The notes under the pieces were generated by a model that saw only the letters and a program-made list of their open reading frames with translations, made no database searches and was not told where the DNA came from. Shown piece after piece: positions 13,025-25,075 of a stretch of DNA of 64,000 nt. Both the position numbers and the translations under genes were made by a program. The stretch comes from Prorocentrum cordatum (taxonomy: Eukaryota; Sar; Dinophyceae; Prorocentrales; Prorocentraceae), in the NCBI GenBank assembly GCA_963575745.1, contig CAUYUJ010016283.1:130001-194000 (forward strand), written 5' to 3'. Position 1 is the first letter of the stretch. Each line of letters opens with the position of its first letter.

Positions 13025-13190
13025 AGCATCGACCTGGAATCGGCGATACATCGCCGACTGGTCGGCCATGGGCCTCCTTTGGTTATCGGGCACCCATCGG
13101 CGAAGGGCGATCAGCGAGTAGAGGTCGATGCATTCCCCCATGAGACTATCCCCCCCCAACGTGGCCCTGACCCCTGACCCCCTCCCCAAA
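13025..13190 (-). repeat. Hairpin repeat, copy A (minus)
   Basis: Read on the minus strand, the copy runs CCACGTTGGGGGG, then ATGCATCGACC, then TCGGCGATGTATCGCCGA, then CCAGGTCGATGCTTCCCC. The central palindrome can form a stem of about 8 bp. Diverged copies lie at 43,905-44,075 (minus) and 37,900-38,095 (plus). Confidence 0.65.
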
Positions 13191-14535
13191 CGGAGAATAC
13201 CCAGCGGGTGAAGGAATGAGGCAGAGGGCAGAGGCTCCATGGAGGGAAATGGCGGATAGGGGGCAGGCACGCAACCGTCGCCACGCATGTCTGGGCCTGC
13301 CGAAACAAAGCGGCCGCGCATCGCAAGATAGCCGGGCATTATTTCCGACGCAGTGCCGTGGATACTCGACCCGCCCCGCGGGCCCCAGAGTGCAGGCCGC
13401 AGGCGTGACGTGGTTGGTTGCTTGGAGATGTTTGGAGATGCCAGCACCTCTCCCGGGTATTGACTTTATAACGTAGATTCCTCCTTGGCTGGAATCCGCG
13501 GCGGTTCAGCCGCTTCACCCGTTCCCCATCCACCACATGCCCGCTCCCCAATCCAAATCACCCTGAATTCAGTTTTCCACAAGAACACGTTGGAGGAAAG
13601 AGAGGCTCAAATATAAGAACGAAGGTGGCGGGAACTCTGTCCCTGCCATTCGCTGTGCCAGCTTTTCCTTTGGCACGCCCGAAATATGTGGAGACGGAAA
13701 GCATGGGGACGACACCCACAAGGAGGTGTTGTCCGAACCCGACAGCGGCCGCTGTTGGGCAGGCGGCATGTCTCAAAAAGGCGTCGCCCGCGGCGACGAC
13801 GACAGCGGGTGCTAAACACTAATGGTCAGGAGGGTGTTCGTCCCCGTTCTTTACATCCCCACTGATACCTCCAGACCAACGCCTCATCACTCCTCTCGCC
13901 ATCATTTACACCACCCTCCCGCCTCCCTCTCCGACACCACGTCCCAGGCAGCGCTGCGCAAGCCACGCGCATCCAAGCCGACCTCATTCGTTGATGCAAC
14001 AAGAATGCGAATCGATGCAGCTGCGTAATTGGTACGCGTACATTTGTAGATACGAAAATGTACCCCGAACAGTGACCTCTACGAACACCGACATCCATCC
14101 CTTATCCCATCTGATCACGAATTGCGCGCGCACGCCCACACATGGTTCAGGGGACACCTGTAGTCTGAACAAGATTCACCACACATATGTGTATATACCT
14201 CCATAAATATATGAATCAACGTATGTACGACATGTGAAGATGTAAACCAAACAAACAGCTCGAACACTGGCATGTTCGCACGTAAGCGTTGAGCTCGCGG
14301 GTCGCATATGCAATTTGACAAAACAGCCTGAAGACTGGTATGGACACGATCTGAATTCCGGCTACGCTTTCCGAATCGCGAACGGCTGCAACCGTTCACC
14401 AACTCACATGTTTGGCCCTGTTGCTTGACGACGGCGCGCCGGTCTGTCGACTCGCGCCCAGTCGCGGACCTTGACCACAGAGAGCGCCGCAAGGCAGATG
14501 CGGAACAACAGCAGGATGGAGAAAGCATTCCTCCT
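13190..14535. other. Unassigned
   Basis: No recognised gene or clear tandem repeat. Confidence 0.4.
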
Positions 14536-14725
14536 CATGGTCCTCCTTCTCCTTCTCATCCTCCTCCTCCGCTTCCTCGTCGCGTTCCGCTTCCTCCACA
14601 GCGAGATCATCTCGGCGAGATGTCGTTCGTCGCAGCCTGCGCTAGCTGCTGGAGCTGCCCTTCCTCCTCCTCATCCTGCTTCTCCTCCTCCTCCCCTCCT
14701 CCTCCTCCTCCTTTTCATCCTCCTC
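14536..14725 (+). repeat. Interrupted (TCC)n pyrimidine tract
   Basis: CTCCTCCT blocks at 14,536-14,580 and 14,660-14,725 are separated by about 80 bases of mixed sequence. Confidence 0.75.
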
Positions 14726-15640
14726 CCCCTTCCGCGTCCTCCAAACAACTGGGGGCGACCACGAAAAATAAGTTAACTGAATCCGCGCATCGCGAACCGA
14801 GCCGCGCCGTTGCCGTCTCGCCGTCTCAAGCTGTGTCGAGCAAAGCGCGATTATCTTTGTGTCCTTGCGGGGGGCCTTGGAGGAGGATTTCCTGATGTGG
14901 CATGAGCGGCGAGGTGTTTGCAAGGGCGAGGGGGGCGCGAGGCACACGAGCAGGTTCGGGTCAGGGCCTGTCGCGTTCACGTGCCTGACGGTGGGAGGTG
15001 GCAGCAACAGAAGACCGAAGGCTCACACATGGGTCTGGATGAATGGCATGGTATACGAAAGTAACGCCCGTGCAACGATATCTTTGGTTGGACCCCCTTG
15101 AGAAAAGAGGACCAACGGGCAGGCGATACACACATATGTATATATATATAATGTATACATATGTGTGTAAACCCCAGCAGGTCATAGTACGTACATACAA
15201 GTACATGTATGAACAGGGGAGAGAGAGAGAGAGAGAGAAAGAGATGCATTACATTGTGCAGATACACGCATCTGATATACATATACAAATGTAAATATGG
15301 ATACAGTTGTTTCGTTCGGCGTGGTTTAGCAAGGCGGTGGAAACACACAAAGGTAAGCTACAATGAACCGCCTGTCATCGCGACAATTGGCGTCAGGACG
15401 GACGCCTGGAAACCTCCGGGTTGCCAACCAAAATGGGCGAACCCGAAGCGGCACAGGGCGGGAAATGAATTACGTATCGATACGCACCGACAATAGGGCT
15501 AAACCAACCTCGACATTCGCGCGCAACACACAAGCACGCAAGCGTTCTTGGACAATGCGGTGATCAACTCTGATATAGCGTATCGCCCGTCATTGCGAGA
15601 GCTGGGACGACGATGCGCATACCGTTATTTGTGTGTATGT
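14726..15640. other. Unassigned, with a short perfect palindrome
   Basis: No gene is recognised. At 15,127-15,169 two perfect 16-base arms beginning TACACACATATG flank an 11-base AT loop, so the DNA can form a hairpin. A GA tract lies at about 15,220-15,238. Confidence 0.5.
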
Positions 15641-15660
15641 GTGTATATATATATATATAT

Positions 15661-16607
15661 TCCTATATGTTATACGCCCGGGCAGGGGGAAAAACCATCA
15701 CACCCCAAAAAAACATACTCCCAGCATCTGAGGTTTTGGGACACTCTGGACGGGCCTCGAGGCGGCCACCAGGCCTCGCAGGGCGTTTTGCCAAGCCCTC
15801 CCAGCACACCTAGGGCGATCAGGGGGTCATCGGAGACGTTCCAGAGACCCCCAAGGCAGCACAAGAGCGCTCCAAGAGTGACCGACGTGACCTCAAGATG
15901 GCCCAAGGGGCCTCCAGGACGGCCCCAAAGAGGCCTTCAAGAGCACTCCCAAAAAGGCCCCCCGAGGCAAAAATCATTGATTTTCTGATAGGTTTTTGGT
16001 GAATTTGGGGGTTCTCCTCTTTTCGGCTTCCCGACGCTCCCAGACGGCGGTCTTCTGGGCGTGCGAAGCCGCCTGGGAGGCTCCAAAATCGCCCCACAAC
16101 CATCCGAAAGGGCTTCAGGCAATCCAAGAGAGCCCCAAAACGGCCCAACACGGGTCCAAGATGGCCGTCACAGAGCCCCATGGCGGCCCACGATGGCCCA
16201 AAGGCACCCTCCGAAGCATTCCGAATCGTGACCCGGTCGTGCAGGGAGACCGCAGTTGGAGGCAGAGTGGCCCGAGGACCTCCCCGGAGGCCCCCAGAAT
16301 AAGCCCAGGAGGACTCCAGAAGGCTTGAAGAAAGCCTGGAAAAACTTGTGTGAAACCCCTAGAGGCTCTCCAAGGAGGAGCCTCCGCAAAAAAAATGAGG
16401 AGGATGGGGAAAATGCGCAGGGTAAGGCGAAAAAAAAAAAATACGCATGGAGGAAGGATAACAAATAACATTACTATAGCGACGATGCCGGGAAAAGGCA
16501 ACCAAGAGTGATCGTTCAATTGTCGGCTTGGCCTTCCTGCTATTCCGCCTGCATGCCAAATTTCAAGGACCAAGGTGCACGGCGCGTAGCGCCATTGCAT
16601 TCTTGTG
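15661..16607 (+). mobile_element. TA-flanked element, copy A (most complete direct copy)
   Basis: The element is bordered by TA tracts at 15,643-15,660 and from 16,608. Near its left end it has ATACGCCCGGGC and it ends GCGTAGCGCCATTGCATTCTTGTG. The body starts with CTCGCAGGGCG and CCAAGATGG/CCAAGAGG words, then TTCGGCTTCCCGACGCTCC, then a right part with CTCTCCAAGGAGGAGCCTCCGC and TTGTCGGCTTGGCC. No open frame is conserved between copies and I see no transposase, so it is probably non-autonomous. Copies B (16,662) and C (33,158, inverted) share both ends and the body order. Confidence 0.75.
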
Positions 16608-16661
16608 TATATATATATATATACATACATACATACATACATACATACATACACACATATA
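16608..16661 (+). repeat. (TA)n and (CATA)n between element copies
   Basis: A short TA run grades into CATACATACATA before copy B. Both copies are thus separated only by microsatellite. Confidence 0.85.
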
Positions 16662-17415
16662 TTCCTCTTCCTATATTCTTATAAGCCCGGGCGGGGGGGA
16701 AACCCGTCCCCCCCCCATAAACGGATTCCCCGGACCTAGGGTTTTGGGGCCCTCCGGACGGGCCTCGAAGCGGCCACCGGGCCTCGCAAGGCGCTTTGCC
16801 AAGCCTTCCCAACACACTTAGGGCGATCAGGGGGGTCATCGGAGACGTCCCAGAGACCCCCAAGGCAGCACAAGAGCGCTCCAAGAGTGACCGACGTGAC
16901 CTCAAGATGGCCCAAGAGGCCCCCAGGACGGCCCCAAAGAGGCCTCCAAGAGCACTCCCAAAAAGGCCCCCGAAGCAAAAATCATTGATTTTTTATGGGT
17001 TGTTGGTGAATTTGGGGGTTCTCCTCTTTTCGGCTTCCCGACGCTCCAAGACGGCGGTCTTCTGGGCGTCCGAAGCCGCCTGGGAGGCTCCCAAATCGCC
17101 CCACGACCATCCGAAAGGGCTTCCAGGCAGTCCAAGGGAGCCCCAAGACGACACAACACGGGTCCAAGATGGCCCTCAGAGACCCCATGGCGGCCCAAGA
17201 TGGCCCAAAGACACCCTCCGAAATGTTTCCAAATCGTGATTCGGTCGTTCAGGGAGACGGCGGTTGGAGGCAGAGTGGCCCGAGGAAGCCCCCAGAGGCC
17301 TCCAGAATACGCCCAGGAGGCTCAATTGTCGGTTTGGACTTCCTGCTATTCCGCCTGCATACCAAACTTCAAGGACCAAGGTGTACGGCGCGAAGCGCCA
17401 CTGTAGTCTTGCGTG
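16662..17415 (+). mobile_element. TA-flanked element, copy B (internally deleted)
   Basis: The copy begins TTATAAGCCCGGGCGG and ends GCGAAGCGCCACTGTAGTCTTGCGTG. It follows copy A base for base over most of its length but lacks about 200 bases present in A near 16,315-16,520. The deletion joins GCCCAGGAGG to TCAATTGTCGG. Tandem placement next to A suggests either two insertions into the same TA tract or a duplication. Confidence 0.75.
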
Positions 17416-17428
17416 TACATATATATAC

Positions 17429-17467
<39 letters not shown>

Positions 17468-17469
17468 TG
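17416..17469 (+). repeat. (TA)n microsatellite
   Basis: TA/CATA tract forming the right border of copy B. Confidence 0.9.
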
Positions 17470-18160
17470 AAGTCTTGGATGTTTCACCTATACGACCACC
17501 TGGCGGGTGCAAGGAGGTCGGGGGGGGAGGGGCCAGCAATGGGCAACAATGGCGATTGTTGTTCTGACGATGCCAGTGGAGATTGTTGCGTCGCCGCTCG
17601 CTCCTGGGAGCTTTGGTGTCGAGTTGTTTACGTCACCCTTCGCTCTTCGGCGCCTTGGTGCCAGTCCCCCCCCGGGAACTAATGAAATAATGAATTCGTT
17701 CGTTCCTTTTGCAAGGGTTTGGGGGGCCGTTTGGGCGCGTCTTTGGGACCTCTTGGGGGGCTTTGGGGGGCCTCTGGGGGGCTCTTGGGGGCCTCTTGGG
17801 CACCTCTTGGGAGCCCTTCGGGGCTGGCGCACGCTCGCTGCTTTTCCGGCCCCGCGCGGTCGAGCATCCGAACGCACAGGCGGCGGGAGCGGGCCGGCGG
17901 CAAAGTCTGGCGCGGGCGCCCAGCGCAATCACGATTCCCGCGACAGATAAACATAATGCAAATCATTGTTGCCCATGCGAACAACGACGGTGGCGTTCTC
18001 CGGCCCATAAGACGGGATCGCCCACTGCACCAATGCCGCTCGCTCTTGGCACAGCATACAACACGGAATGTCGATGAGCCTGACGATCAGCATTTGCATG
18101 TGCTCATCGATGAGCATCTCAATTTGCTCTTTTGATACGCATGTCGATCTACATGTCGAT
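17470..18160. other. Unassigned, with a small CTTGGG array
   Basis: No gene is recognised. At about 17,700-17,835 the plus strand repeats CCTCTTGGG/CTTTGGGGGG, the reverse complement of the CCAAGAGG word used in the large arrays elsewhere. Confidence 0.5.
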
Positions 18161-18164
18161 TTGC

Positions 18165-18470
18165 ATCTCACTATCGGTCTCACTATCGGTCCCACGATCG
18201 ATCCCCCTATCGAGCTTACTATGGGTCTCACTCGATCGATCTCACTATCGGCCTCACTCCCGATCTCGTTTTCGCTCCCACTATCGATCTCACGATCGGT
18301 ATCACTCCATCGATCCCACTATCGATCTCACTATCGATATCACTCCATCGATCCCCCTATCGACCCCACTATCGTTCTCACTATCGATCCCGCAATCGAT
18401 CTCACCATCGATCGATCGATCTCACTATCGATCTCACTATCGATTTCACTATCTAACAATCGATCTCGCC
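18165..18470 (-). repeat. 12-bp minisatellite, inverted relative to 2.6-3.4 kb
   Basis: The plus strand shows CACTATCGATCT units. This is the complement of the AGATCGATAGTG 12-mer. It adjoins the inverted copy of the CGGAGG element, preserving the element-then-12-mer order seen at 2.1-3.45 kb. Confidence 0.85.
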
Positions 18471-18489
18471 ATCGGCCTCACCACCGGTT

Positions 18490-18836
18490 TCGCACCAGCG
18501 GACGCCGGGACACCGGGACACCAGCGGGACACCGGCGAAACACCGCGCGGCCCCGTTTGCCGGTCGGGAAACATTAGGTCCAGCCGCGCCTCAGCCACAG
18601 GAGACTTACCGGGACACCAGCGGGACACCGGCGGGACACCGGCGGGACACCGCGCGGCCCCGTTTGCCGGGGGGAATCATGTGGTCCAGCCGCGCCTCAA
18701 CCACAGGAGACCTTCCTTTCGTCCGCCCGCGCAAAATCGCCTTGCCCGCGCGCGCGGCACGCGCGAATACGGAACAGAAACCGATTTCCCGGCGGGGGGG
18801 CCCCCATTCCACTTCGATCTCAATCCCCAACCTCCG
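18490..18836 (-). repeat. CGGAGG/GGTGTCCCG element, copy 2 (inverted)
   Basis: Reading the minus strand from 18,836: CGGAGG, then GAGATCGAAGTGGAATGG, then TCTCCTGTGGTTGAGGCGCGG, then the GGTGTCCCGCC minisatellite. As in copy 1, the TCTCCTGTGG..GAGGCGCGG block is present twice. The matched block order shows common descent. Confidence 0.75.
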
Positions 18837-18849
18837 ATATACAACATGC

Positions 18850-20890
18850 CTGGAAGATCGGTCGACAATATGGGAGAGTGCTACAAAGCACTGGCACTGG
18901 CAAAAAGCACCAGGAGAGTTTGAAAGTTCCCCCTGTAATTCGGCGAGCCTCCTGGGGCAGGCGGCGGCGACGGCAGCCCATTCGACTCCTGGAGACGCGA
19001 GCCCCTTCCGCGACGATGTGCTGTTTCATCCAGAACAAAAGCAAAACCCTCTGGCGCCACGACACAGCTTGTTTAGTTCGGCGAGCGCTTTACAACAAAT
19101 CACTAGCTCGGTTCCTTTGAGCCATCCAGCGCCAGACCCACGCAAGTTCAGAAACAAGACCTGACCGCTGAAAACTTACGTGGGACAATCAACAACTCCA
19201 GAGCATGCAACATGCGCGAAGTGATAGGGTGGCCGACCGTCGCGGGCAGGCAGGCCGGCATGCTGAATATGAGGCCACTCGAGAAGACTGGGCAACCAAC
19301 TTCAAACTGTCACGCGGATTGGACGCGAACAGCTCGGACGGGCGACCAGAAGGATCCCGTTTTCACCACCGCCCCCCGTTCCGCCGCCACGCCCAGCGGT
19401 CCGCGAGGCGGACAGATTCTCGCTGCAAGGACTTCGCCTCGTCGCGCATGGCAACTGCTCCTCTTTTCACACTGCGCACTAGCGCAGATCCTCCTCGAAT
19501 CCGCGCGAGTCGCCACGCCCGCGAGCTTTGCCGTCTCGCCCTTGGACCGCCGCGTCGCGGGCAGTGCTCGCCCGAGAAACAACAAGGAAGATGCCCACCA
19601 TTCCAACGTCGACATGCTACTTCCGCGTGACGGGGCGCAGACGCGTTCGCGGAATGTCAGCGAGATGCCACTCGCACAGCTCGCGCGCCATCTGAGGGCG
19701 GGATGGTTGGCCGCCCTCGATCCCCAGTTGCTTCGCGCACTGCTGCGCTGGTAGTGCCCGCATGTAAGCCCGGCGATCGGAACGGATCGCGGGGCCTCTG
19801 AGGTCTCCGTCCGTCAGCGGCGAAAAGCCCCGCCTACGGCTTTTTCCACCTGGTCGCCAGGCGCCAGCAGCATAGTCGGCACCCTGCCGGCCCGCGACGC
19901 ACGCCCCCCTGCTAGCGCGGCCCGGTCAGCTCGTCAGGGCGGCAGCAGGCATTCTACCACCATGGGCCCAAAATGTCGACGCCGCGGACATACGATCCCC
20001 CAGGACGAGCTATCCCGGATCATGCCTCCCTCTGGGAAGTAGCCGAGCGTTCGACGGCCGAGAGAGTCGCTCGAGCCTCCGCAGGGGGGGCGCTTCCATC
20101 GGATATCCGCTTACGCACGCAAACGGTTTGCCGACGACTGGCGGACAGAAAACGGACTGGTACCCCCGCGGAGCCTGCGCCCAGTCCACGCATTCGAACA
20201 TAAGCGCCGCCCTCGACGAGCCAGAAGCCCGCCGCCCCCGGCGCCCACCCGCGGGCGCCGCGGCCGCCCGAGCGCCTGAATCGAGCGGGCCCGATCTGGC
20301 GCCTAACGGCAGCCGCGCACTTCGGGCTCCACGTGGACCTCGCGACGCCCGTGCCCTCGATGCCGCTGCGGTTGGGGACGCGTCTGGCCCAGTGGCTCGA
20401 AGGCACAGAGCTCCCATCTGCGCTCGTCCAACGAAGTGGCCGACGCCCTCGCGGCGCACGTCCGCGCAGGCATATCTATTGCAGCGCTGGGCGCGGGGCC
20501 CCCGCCTCGTCAATATCGGCCACCAGCTGCGGCGGCCCTGTCTCGCGGATGGGGGGCGCAGCCGTGGATGGCCCAATTTGGTCTGTCCCCCGTCGATGCG
20601 CCGCGCGAACCGCCAACTGCAAGCGAGCCTCCTGAGGCAACGCGGCCCACGCTGCCTGAGACGGGACAGGAGACTGGTCAGCCGAGCCAAAGACGTGGGA
20701 CGGCGCCGCGGGGCAGCCGAAGAGGGCGGACAACTCAGGCGGAACTTCAGGTAACGAGAGCAGTCAGCCGCGTCGGGGGTGCCTCGACGCTGCCTCCGCG
20801 GATGACGGGCGGGCCATGGGACCTCGCCGCGGCTGGGGGCCTCCTTTACGCTGGAGCAATGGGGGGAACACAAAAGGGGGGGCGGCAGTA
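18850..20890 (+). pseudogene. Decayed retroelement with RNase H-like motif (plus)
   Basis: The best signal is at about 20,404-20,460, where one plus-strand frame reads SSHLRSSNEVADALAAHV. This resembles the C-terminal RNase H pattern of a His, a gap, then N-x-x-A-D-x-L-A, where the Asp is catalytic. Upstream (19,205-20,400) coding-like segments swap between frames with no long intact reading, and I could not place reverse-transcriptase motifs. RNase H domains occur in LINE and LTR retroelements, so the class is open. The orientation is opposite to the 21-23 kb fossil. Confidence 0.35.
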
Positions 20891-21100
20891 GGTGCAATAC
20901 CTGGTTTGCCTGAACTGTTGCGCGCGAGCTATTGCACCAACTACTGCTTGGGGACGCGAACTATTGCAAACCGCCTGAACGATTGCGCGCGAAACTAGAC
21001 AAAACAATACCCACGCGGAACTATTGCATCCACGCCGCGAACTATTGCATCCAGGCACCAACTATTGCATGAACTATTGCGCCTACTCCCGTCCCCCCAT
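20891..21100 (+). repeat. Irregular repeat of CGAACTATTGC
   Basis: The word AACTATTGC or a close variant (AACTGTTGC, AGCTATTGC, AACTACTGC, AACGATTGC) appears about nine times in 200 bases, with GC-rich spacers such as GCGCGCG. One more copy is seen alone at 25,093. Confidence 0.75.
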
Positions 21101-21229
21101 TTGTGTCCCCCCCATTACTTCAGCTTAGACCTCCGCCGTGGGTAGATCCACACCGGGCATATATGCAAACATCTGGTTGGTTCCCGGAGCGCCCACTACC
21201 AGTCGCGGCTGTTGTCTCCCACCACTCTT

Positions 21230-21765
21230 TCTAACGCATGAGCGGCCAAACTGGAGAATCGGCTGCAACGCCCAAATGGCCATGCCGCTGTAACTTAAAC
21301 CCCAAATGACATTTGCATTCACGGTCCAAAGTTGGCTCGATCGACGGCGGGATCTCTACCTGCCTCAGCACTCCTCCTACTCCACCAACTACTTTGCGCG
21401 CGCCCCGCAGGCCGCCGCCGCCGCCGCTGGACACGCCAGGGTACGGAGCTCTAGAGCTCAGTGCCCTCCACATCCTCGGAAATACCTGACCCGTGCAGTC
21501 GCGGGCGAGGTCCCAGGTGGGCTTGACTAGGTTGGTGCATGCCGCCACGATGCCGGCGATCCTGCGGCAGATCGCCTCGAGATGAACGGTTGCACCAGCG
21601 GCCAGCGTGCAAAGTTCATGAGCAACTCGGCTGGTCGACGAGATGCCCTGCTCTCGCAGCCATTTCCCCGACCAAAGCCCAAGGTTTCCCCCGTTCGGAA
21701 CATCCTTTAAGCCATCGGGAGCTCCACTGGCGGAGCGTCCCCATGCTGGGTCTCGTGGGTCTCAC
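21230..21765 (-). pseudogene. Open coding-like segment, probably retroelement polyprotein
   Basis: On the minus strand a frame runs open from about 21,760 to 21,231. It contains GLWSGKWLREQGIS, STSRVAHELCTLAAGATVHL and LVKPTWDLARDC. The pattern R-V-A-H-E followed some 30 residues later by a P-x-W-x-x-A is one I associate with dinoflagellate retroelement polyproteins, though I cannot confirm it here. It lies directly downstream of the reverse-transcriptase fossil on the same strand but in a better-preserved frame, so it may belong to a different, younger insertion. Confidence 0.35.
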
Positions 21766-23360
21766 TGCTGCTCTGTTGGGCCGCCTGCTTCCATGATTCG
21801 CATCTCTCGCCCTGGCCATGGCAATCGATCTCCATCGTCCTCCGGCCCCCAGGAACCAGGGACCGCCAACACCTTCGCGTCACTGAACAGGAAGGTGCTG
21901 ATCGTATGGTGTTCCGCTGGCTCGGCCAAGACCCCGACGAACCCATCTCAGGGCCCCGCGCTGGACGCCAGCGACAGGGCCCCCGGCGGCCGCTGTCTCG
22001 GCCCGTCTCCGCAACTGCAGCTCCAGGGCCACGAGCCCGCGCAGATGCGGCAGCCTTGAGAGAGACTTCGCGGACCCAGCATCTCGTCAGCAGCACGCCT
22101 GGTGCGAAGTGCTCGATGTGCTTACGCTCACACAACGGCGTCAACAACGTCTTCCTCCTGAGGCGAATCCCAACCTGGCTCAGCTCGCATCCCGCGCGAC
22201 CGACTCGAAACACTTCGCGGGGGATCCATCGTTGGGCTGTTCCTGGAATCGATGCACCTTGAGCGGGAGTTGCCAAGTATTGCTACGAAGTTCAATCGGG
22301 ACCACATCTCTGGCCCCCTGCTCCTTGTCGGGGCGACAAGTTCGATGTATTCTAGTTCCCCGTCTGGCATGAGACTGCACCAATTCAGGAGATCAACCAG
22401 CAACAAGAGCAGCCGCTCATGAGCGACATTGTCATCATCGATAAAAATAGTGACAGCGAACCGTTCAAGACCGAGGTCACGCAACCACGCCTCCGCCACG
22501 CCATGTGGGGGCAGAGCCATTCGGTTCTTGGACGTCGAAGGGCACACCAGACTTCCCACGATGTTCAACACGCGCTGGCCAGCGATAGCCGCAGTCGCGC
22601 CAGTGCCCGCCTTAGGCAGCGCTTCGGTGGGTGCAAGACAAATCCGCACCAAGGGAGCCACGGCCAGCAAGCCACGTCCAGACAGGGCCGTCACATGATG
22701 GTCAGGCACCCCGGGCAGGACTCCTGCTCGTGCCCGTCCTCGAGATCCACGGTCGCGGAAACACAAAACGCTGGGCTGGCACGATGGCGAGACTGCCGCA
22801 GGCTGCTGGACCGCGGGCCACCGCCCTGCGGACACTTTGTCGTTATGTGTCCATGTTTGCTTGGCCCCAAGGTCCGACAGCGGCACACGGAGGCTGAAAC
22901 GTGCGGGAACAATCCGCCCGAAACTAAGGTGCCTCTCCCGGGCTTAGGGACTGTGTCCCAACGCCCCCCGCGCCAAGAAGCCCACGAAGGACGCGCGCGC
23001 GCAGCCATGTGCATGATGCTGCCCCCCAGTCCGCAACGCCAGCATCGGGTTACGAACGCTAGCGCAACGCGCACTCTCCGAACCCACGAACATTCACATG
23101 CATGTGCGTTTGGTTTTCGCTCCTGACGAACGGTAATCGAGGGCGGCGGGCAAAGCGGCACCTGGATAGCGCCCTCGCGCTGCGGGCCGCCTCGGACTCC
23201 TCGACGTCGCCCTCGCGCGTCGCGGCGCTCCCCGGGGCGGCGAAGTTTCGAACATCAACATCCGCTGGATCCGCACGCATATCTACACTGGTGCACGCGA
23301 GCCTTCGCCCGACACCTAATGTTCGCACGTTGTGGGACGTCTCGTGCCAACCTACCACGA
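21765..23360 (-). pseudogene. Decayed retroelement with reverse-transcriptase FIDDD box
   Basis: A minus-strand frame (22,886 to 22,128) carries the reverse-transcriptase catalytic box as AVTIFIDDDNVAHE at about 22,420-22,460, the equivalent of F/Y-x-D-D flanked by hydrophobic residues. About 45 residues upstream is GTGATAAIAGQRVLNIVGS, which aligns in position with the conserved G-x-G-x-x-(S)..N block before the catalytic box. After the box, LLLLLVDLLNWCSLMPDGELEYI fits the following helix. The upstream segment (to about 23,350) and the downstream segment (to 21,770) read only in shifting frames. The reverse-transcriptase call is good; the element class (non-LTR) is inferred. Confidence 0.55.
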
Positions 23361-23569
23361 AGAATGTCCACTATACCTGCGCACAGTGACAGCCATGTTC
23401 CTGACTCCAAATGGTTCTCCTTCAATTCGGCCTCCGGGGGCCGTTTCCTGGCTCCGGGGCAATAAAACAATGATGCTGGGCAAAAAACGCACCCAGGGAA
23501 ATGGTCGTCCCGCGGATTGGACAACAAAAAACATAAAAAACATCGCCAGATGTCTCGGAAGCAGGGCAA

Positions 23570-23760
23570 AACCAATCGAATCGGACGGTGCGTCGGATCT
23601 GGCCGCAACGGCATCGATTCAGATCGGCCAGGCCAAGATTCACCCCAACGCCACGCAAACATCGGGCCGCAACTGTGCGTCGGAGAACCAAGATCAACTC
23701 GGGCGAGCCAGCTGGAATTGATATGTAATCGGATCGGTCGGATCTCAATGGGCCCTGAAC
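23570..23760 (+). repeat. Dispersed CGGATCG-rich repeat, copy 2 of 4
   Basis: AATCGAATCGGACGG, then TCAGATCGGCCAGGCCAAG, then GTAATCGGATCGGTCGGATC follow the order of the copy at 425-625. This copy is the most diverged. Confidence 0.5.
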
Positions 23761-23816
23761 AGGGGTGGCAGCGGTGGGCAAAATTTACAGTCGGGACGTC
23801 GGGACCGGCTCCAGGT

Positions 23817-24190
23817 TTTTGACAGCCCAAGAAAACCGAAGAGATCCCAGATATGGCCCCATGACGGCACGAAAGGGTCCCACGAGCGCCCCATGACAGC
23901 CCAAGAAGGCCTCAAGACGGTAGAGAGGCCTCCAAGTCAGCCCAAGTAGAGGGGTGAAGCAGCATCGTGAGCATCTCCCTGTAAGAGGTCCCCCAAGACT
24001 CCGAACATGCCCCCGAGATCCCCCCCAAGACGCCCCCGAGGGGCCCCAAGATTCCGCCAAGGGACCTCCCAGAGCCCCCAACCGACCTGCAAAGGCCCCC
24101 ACGGCGGTCCAAAGAGGCCCTCAAGAAGCACGCAGTAATCCCCCGACAAGCCCCGGAAAGAAGCACCCACCAAGCCTTCAAGAACAAAAA
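23817..24190 (+). repeat. CCAAGA-type array, copy 1
   Basis: Loose units of CCCAAGACGGCC, CCCAAGAAGGCC and CCCCCGAGG fill about 370 bases, broken near 23,950-23,985 by AT-richer sequence. The same words build the arrays at 44.6, 55.2 and 62.3 kb and parts of the TA-flanked elements. Confidence 0.65.
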
Positions 24191-25075
24191 GGGAGGAGAT
24201 AATACAAAGAGGCGATGGAGGAGCGATGAAGGAGGAAGATGAAAACGAGCCTGTGGTCAAGGATCCGACGTTTAAATCTGATCGTCCTGTCTGTACCGCA
24301 GCGTGACTTGAACTAAGCATCCGTCCTGCTACACTTCTGCGATGGCATGGTAACGAGGCTTGCCGCAGGCAACTAGGTACATACATGCATGTGTATATAT
24401 ATATATATATATATATATCAACATATCTATCCATACATGTGAATATGTGTGGATATACGCGTGGTGAACGTGAAGACAGATCAACGACGAAAGTGATGGT
24501 TACAGAATGGCGCAAGGCGATTAATGTGAGCGCAAGGATCTTGCACGGCAGCAGTAAAGGCAGGGGGGCAATGATGCGGAGAAGGAAGAAGAGACGGCGC
24601 ATAAACCGTCCGCTCCAGCACTATACCGTAGTTGCTGGTTGGCTGCGAATGCATTAACATACGCCTCTCGTGTTGTCAATGCGCCAGGGAACTATGCACA
24701 CGCAACATTGCATGCGAAACGGCGTATTCGATTCTAGGGTGGGCCACGTAACATTGTACACTGCGGCCGATCCGCCACCGTAGCTTGTGCACGTTGAAGC
24801 GTGGGGGATTGTCAAGGTCTGCCTGGTAGGTTTCCTGTATTCAATCGAAGGACCCTCCCCTTACCCTCTACCCGCGTCTCCTAGCGTGCACTGCCCACAT
24901 CCCGAGGCCACGATCCCTCGTAAAAGACACGGGATCCGCATTCATGCCGCCACGATCCCTCTTACCAACATGTGTGTCCGCATCGCCCCCCAGTAATGCG
25001 GACGCTCACCCAATCAGCACGGTCAAACCGATCGAAATCGAGAAATCTTAGGTAGCACTGGTTATACAAGCGTGC
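24190..25075. other. Unassigned, with a short (TA)n
   Basis: A TA tract lies at 24,394-24,419. No gene is recognised. At 24,900-24,965 CCACGATCCCTC occurs twice, 49 bases apart. Confidence 0.4.
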
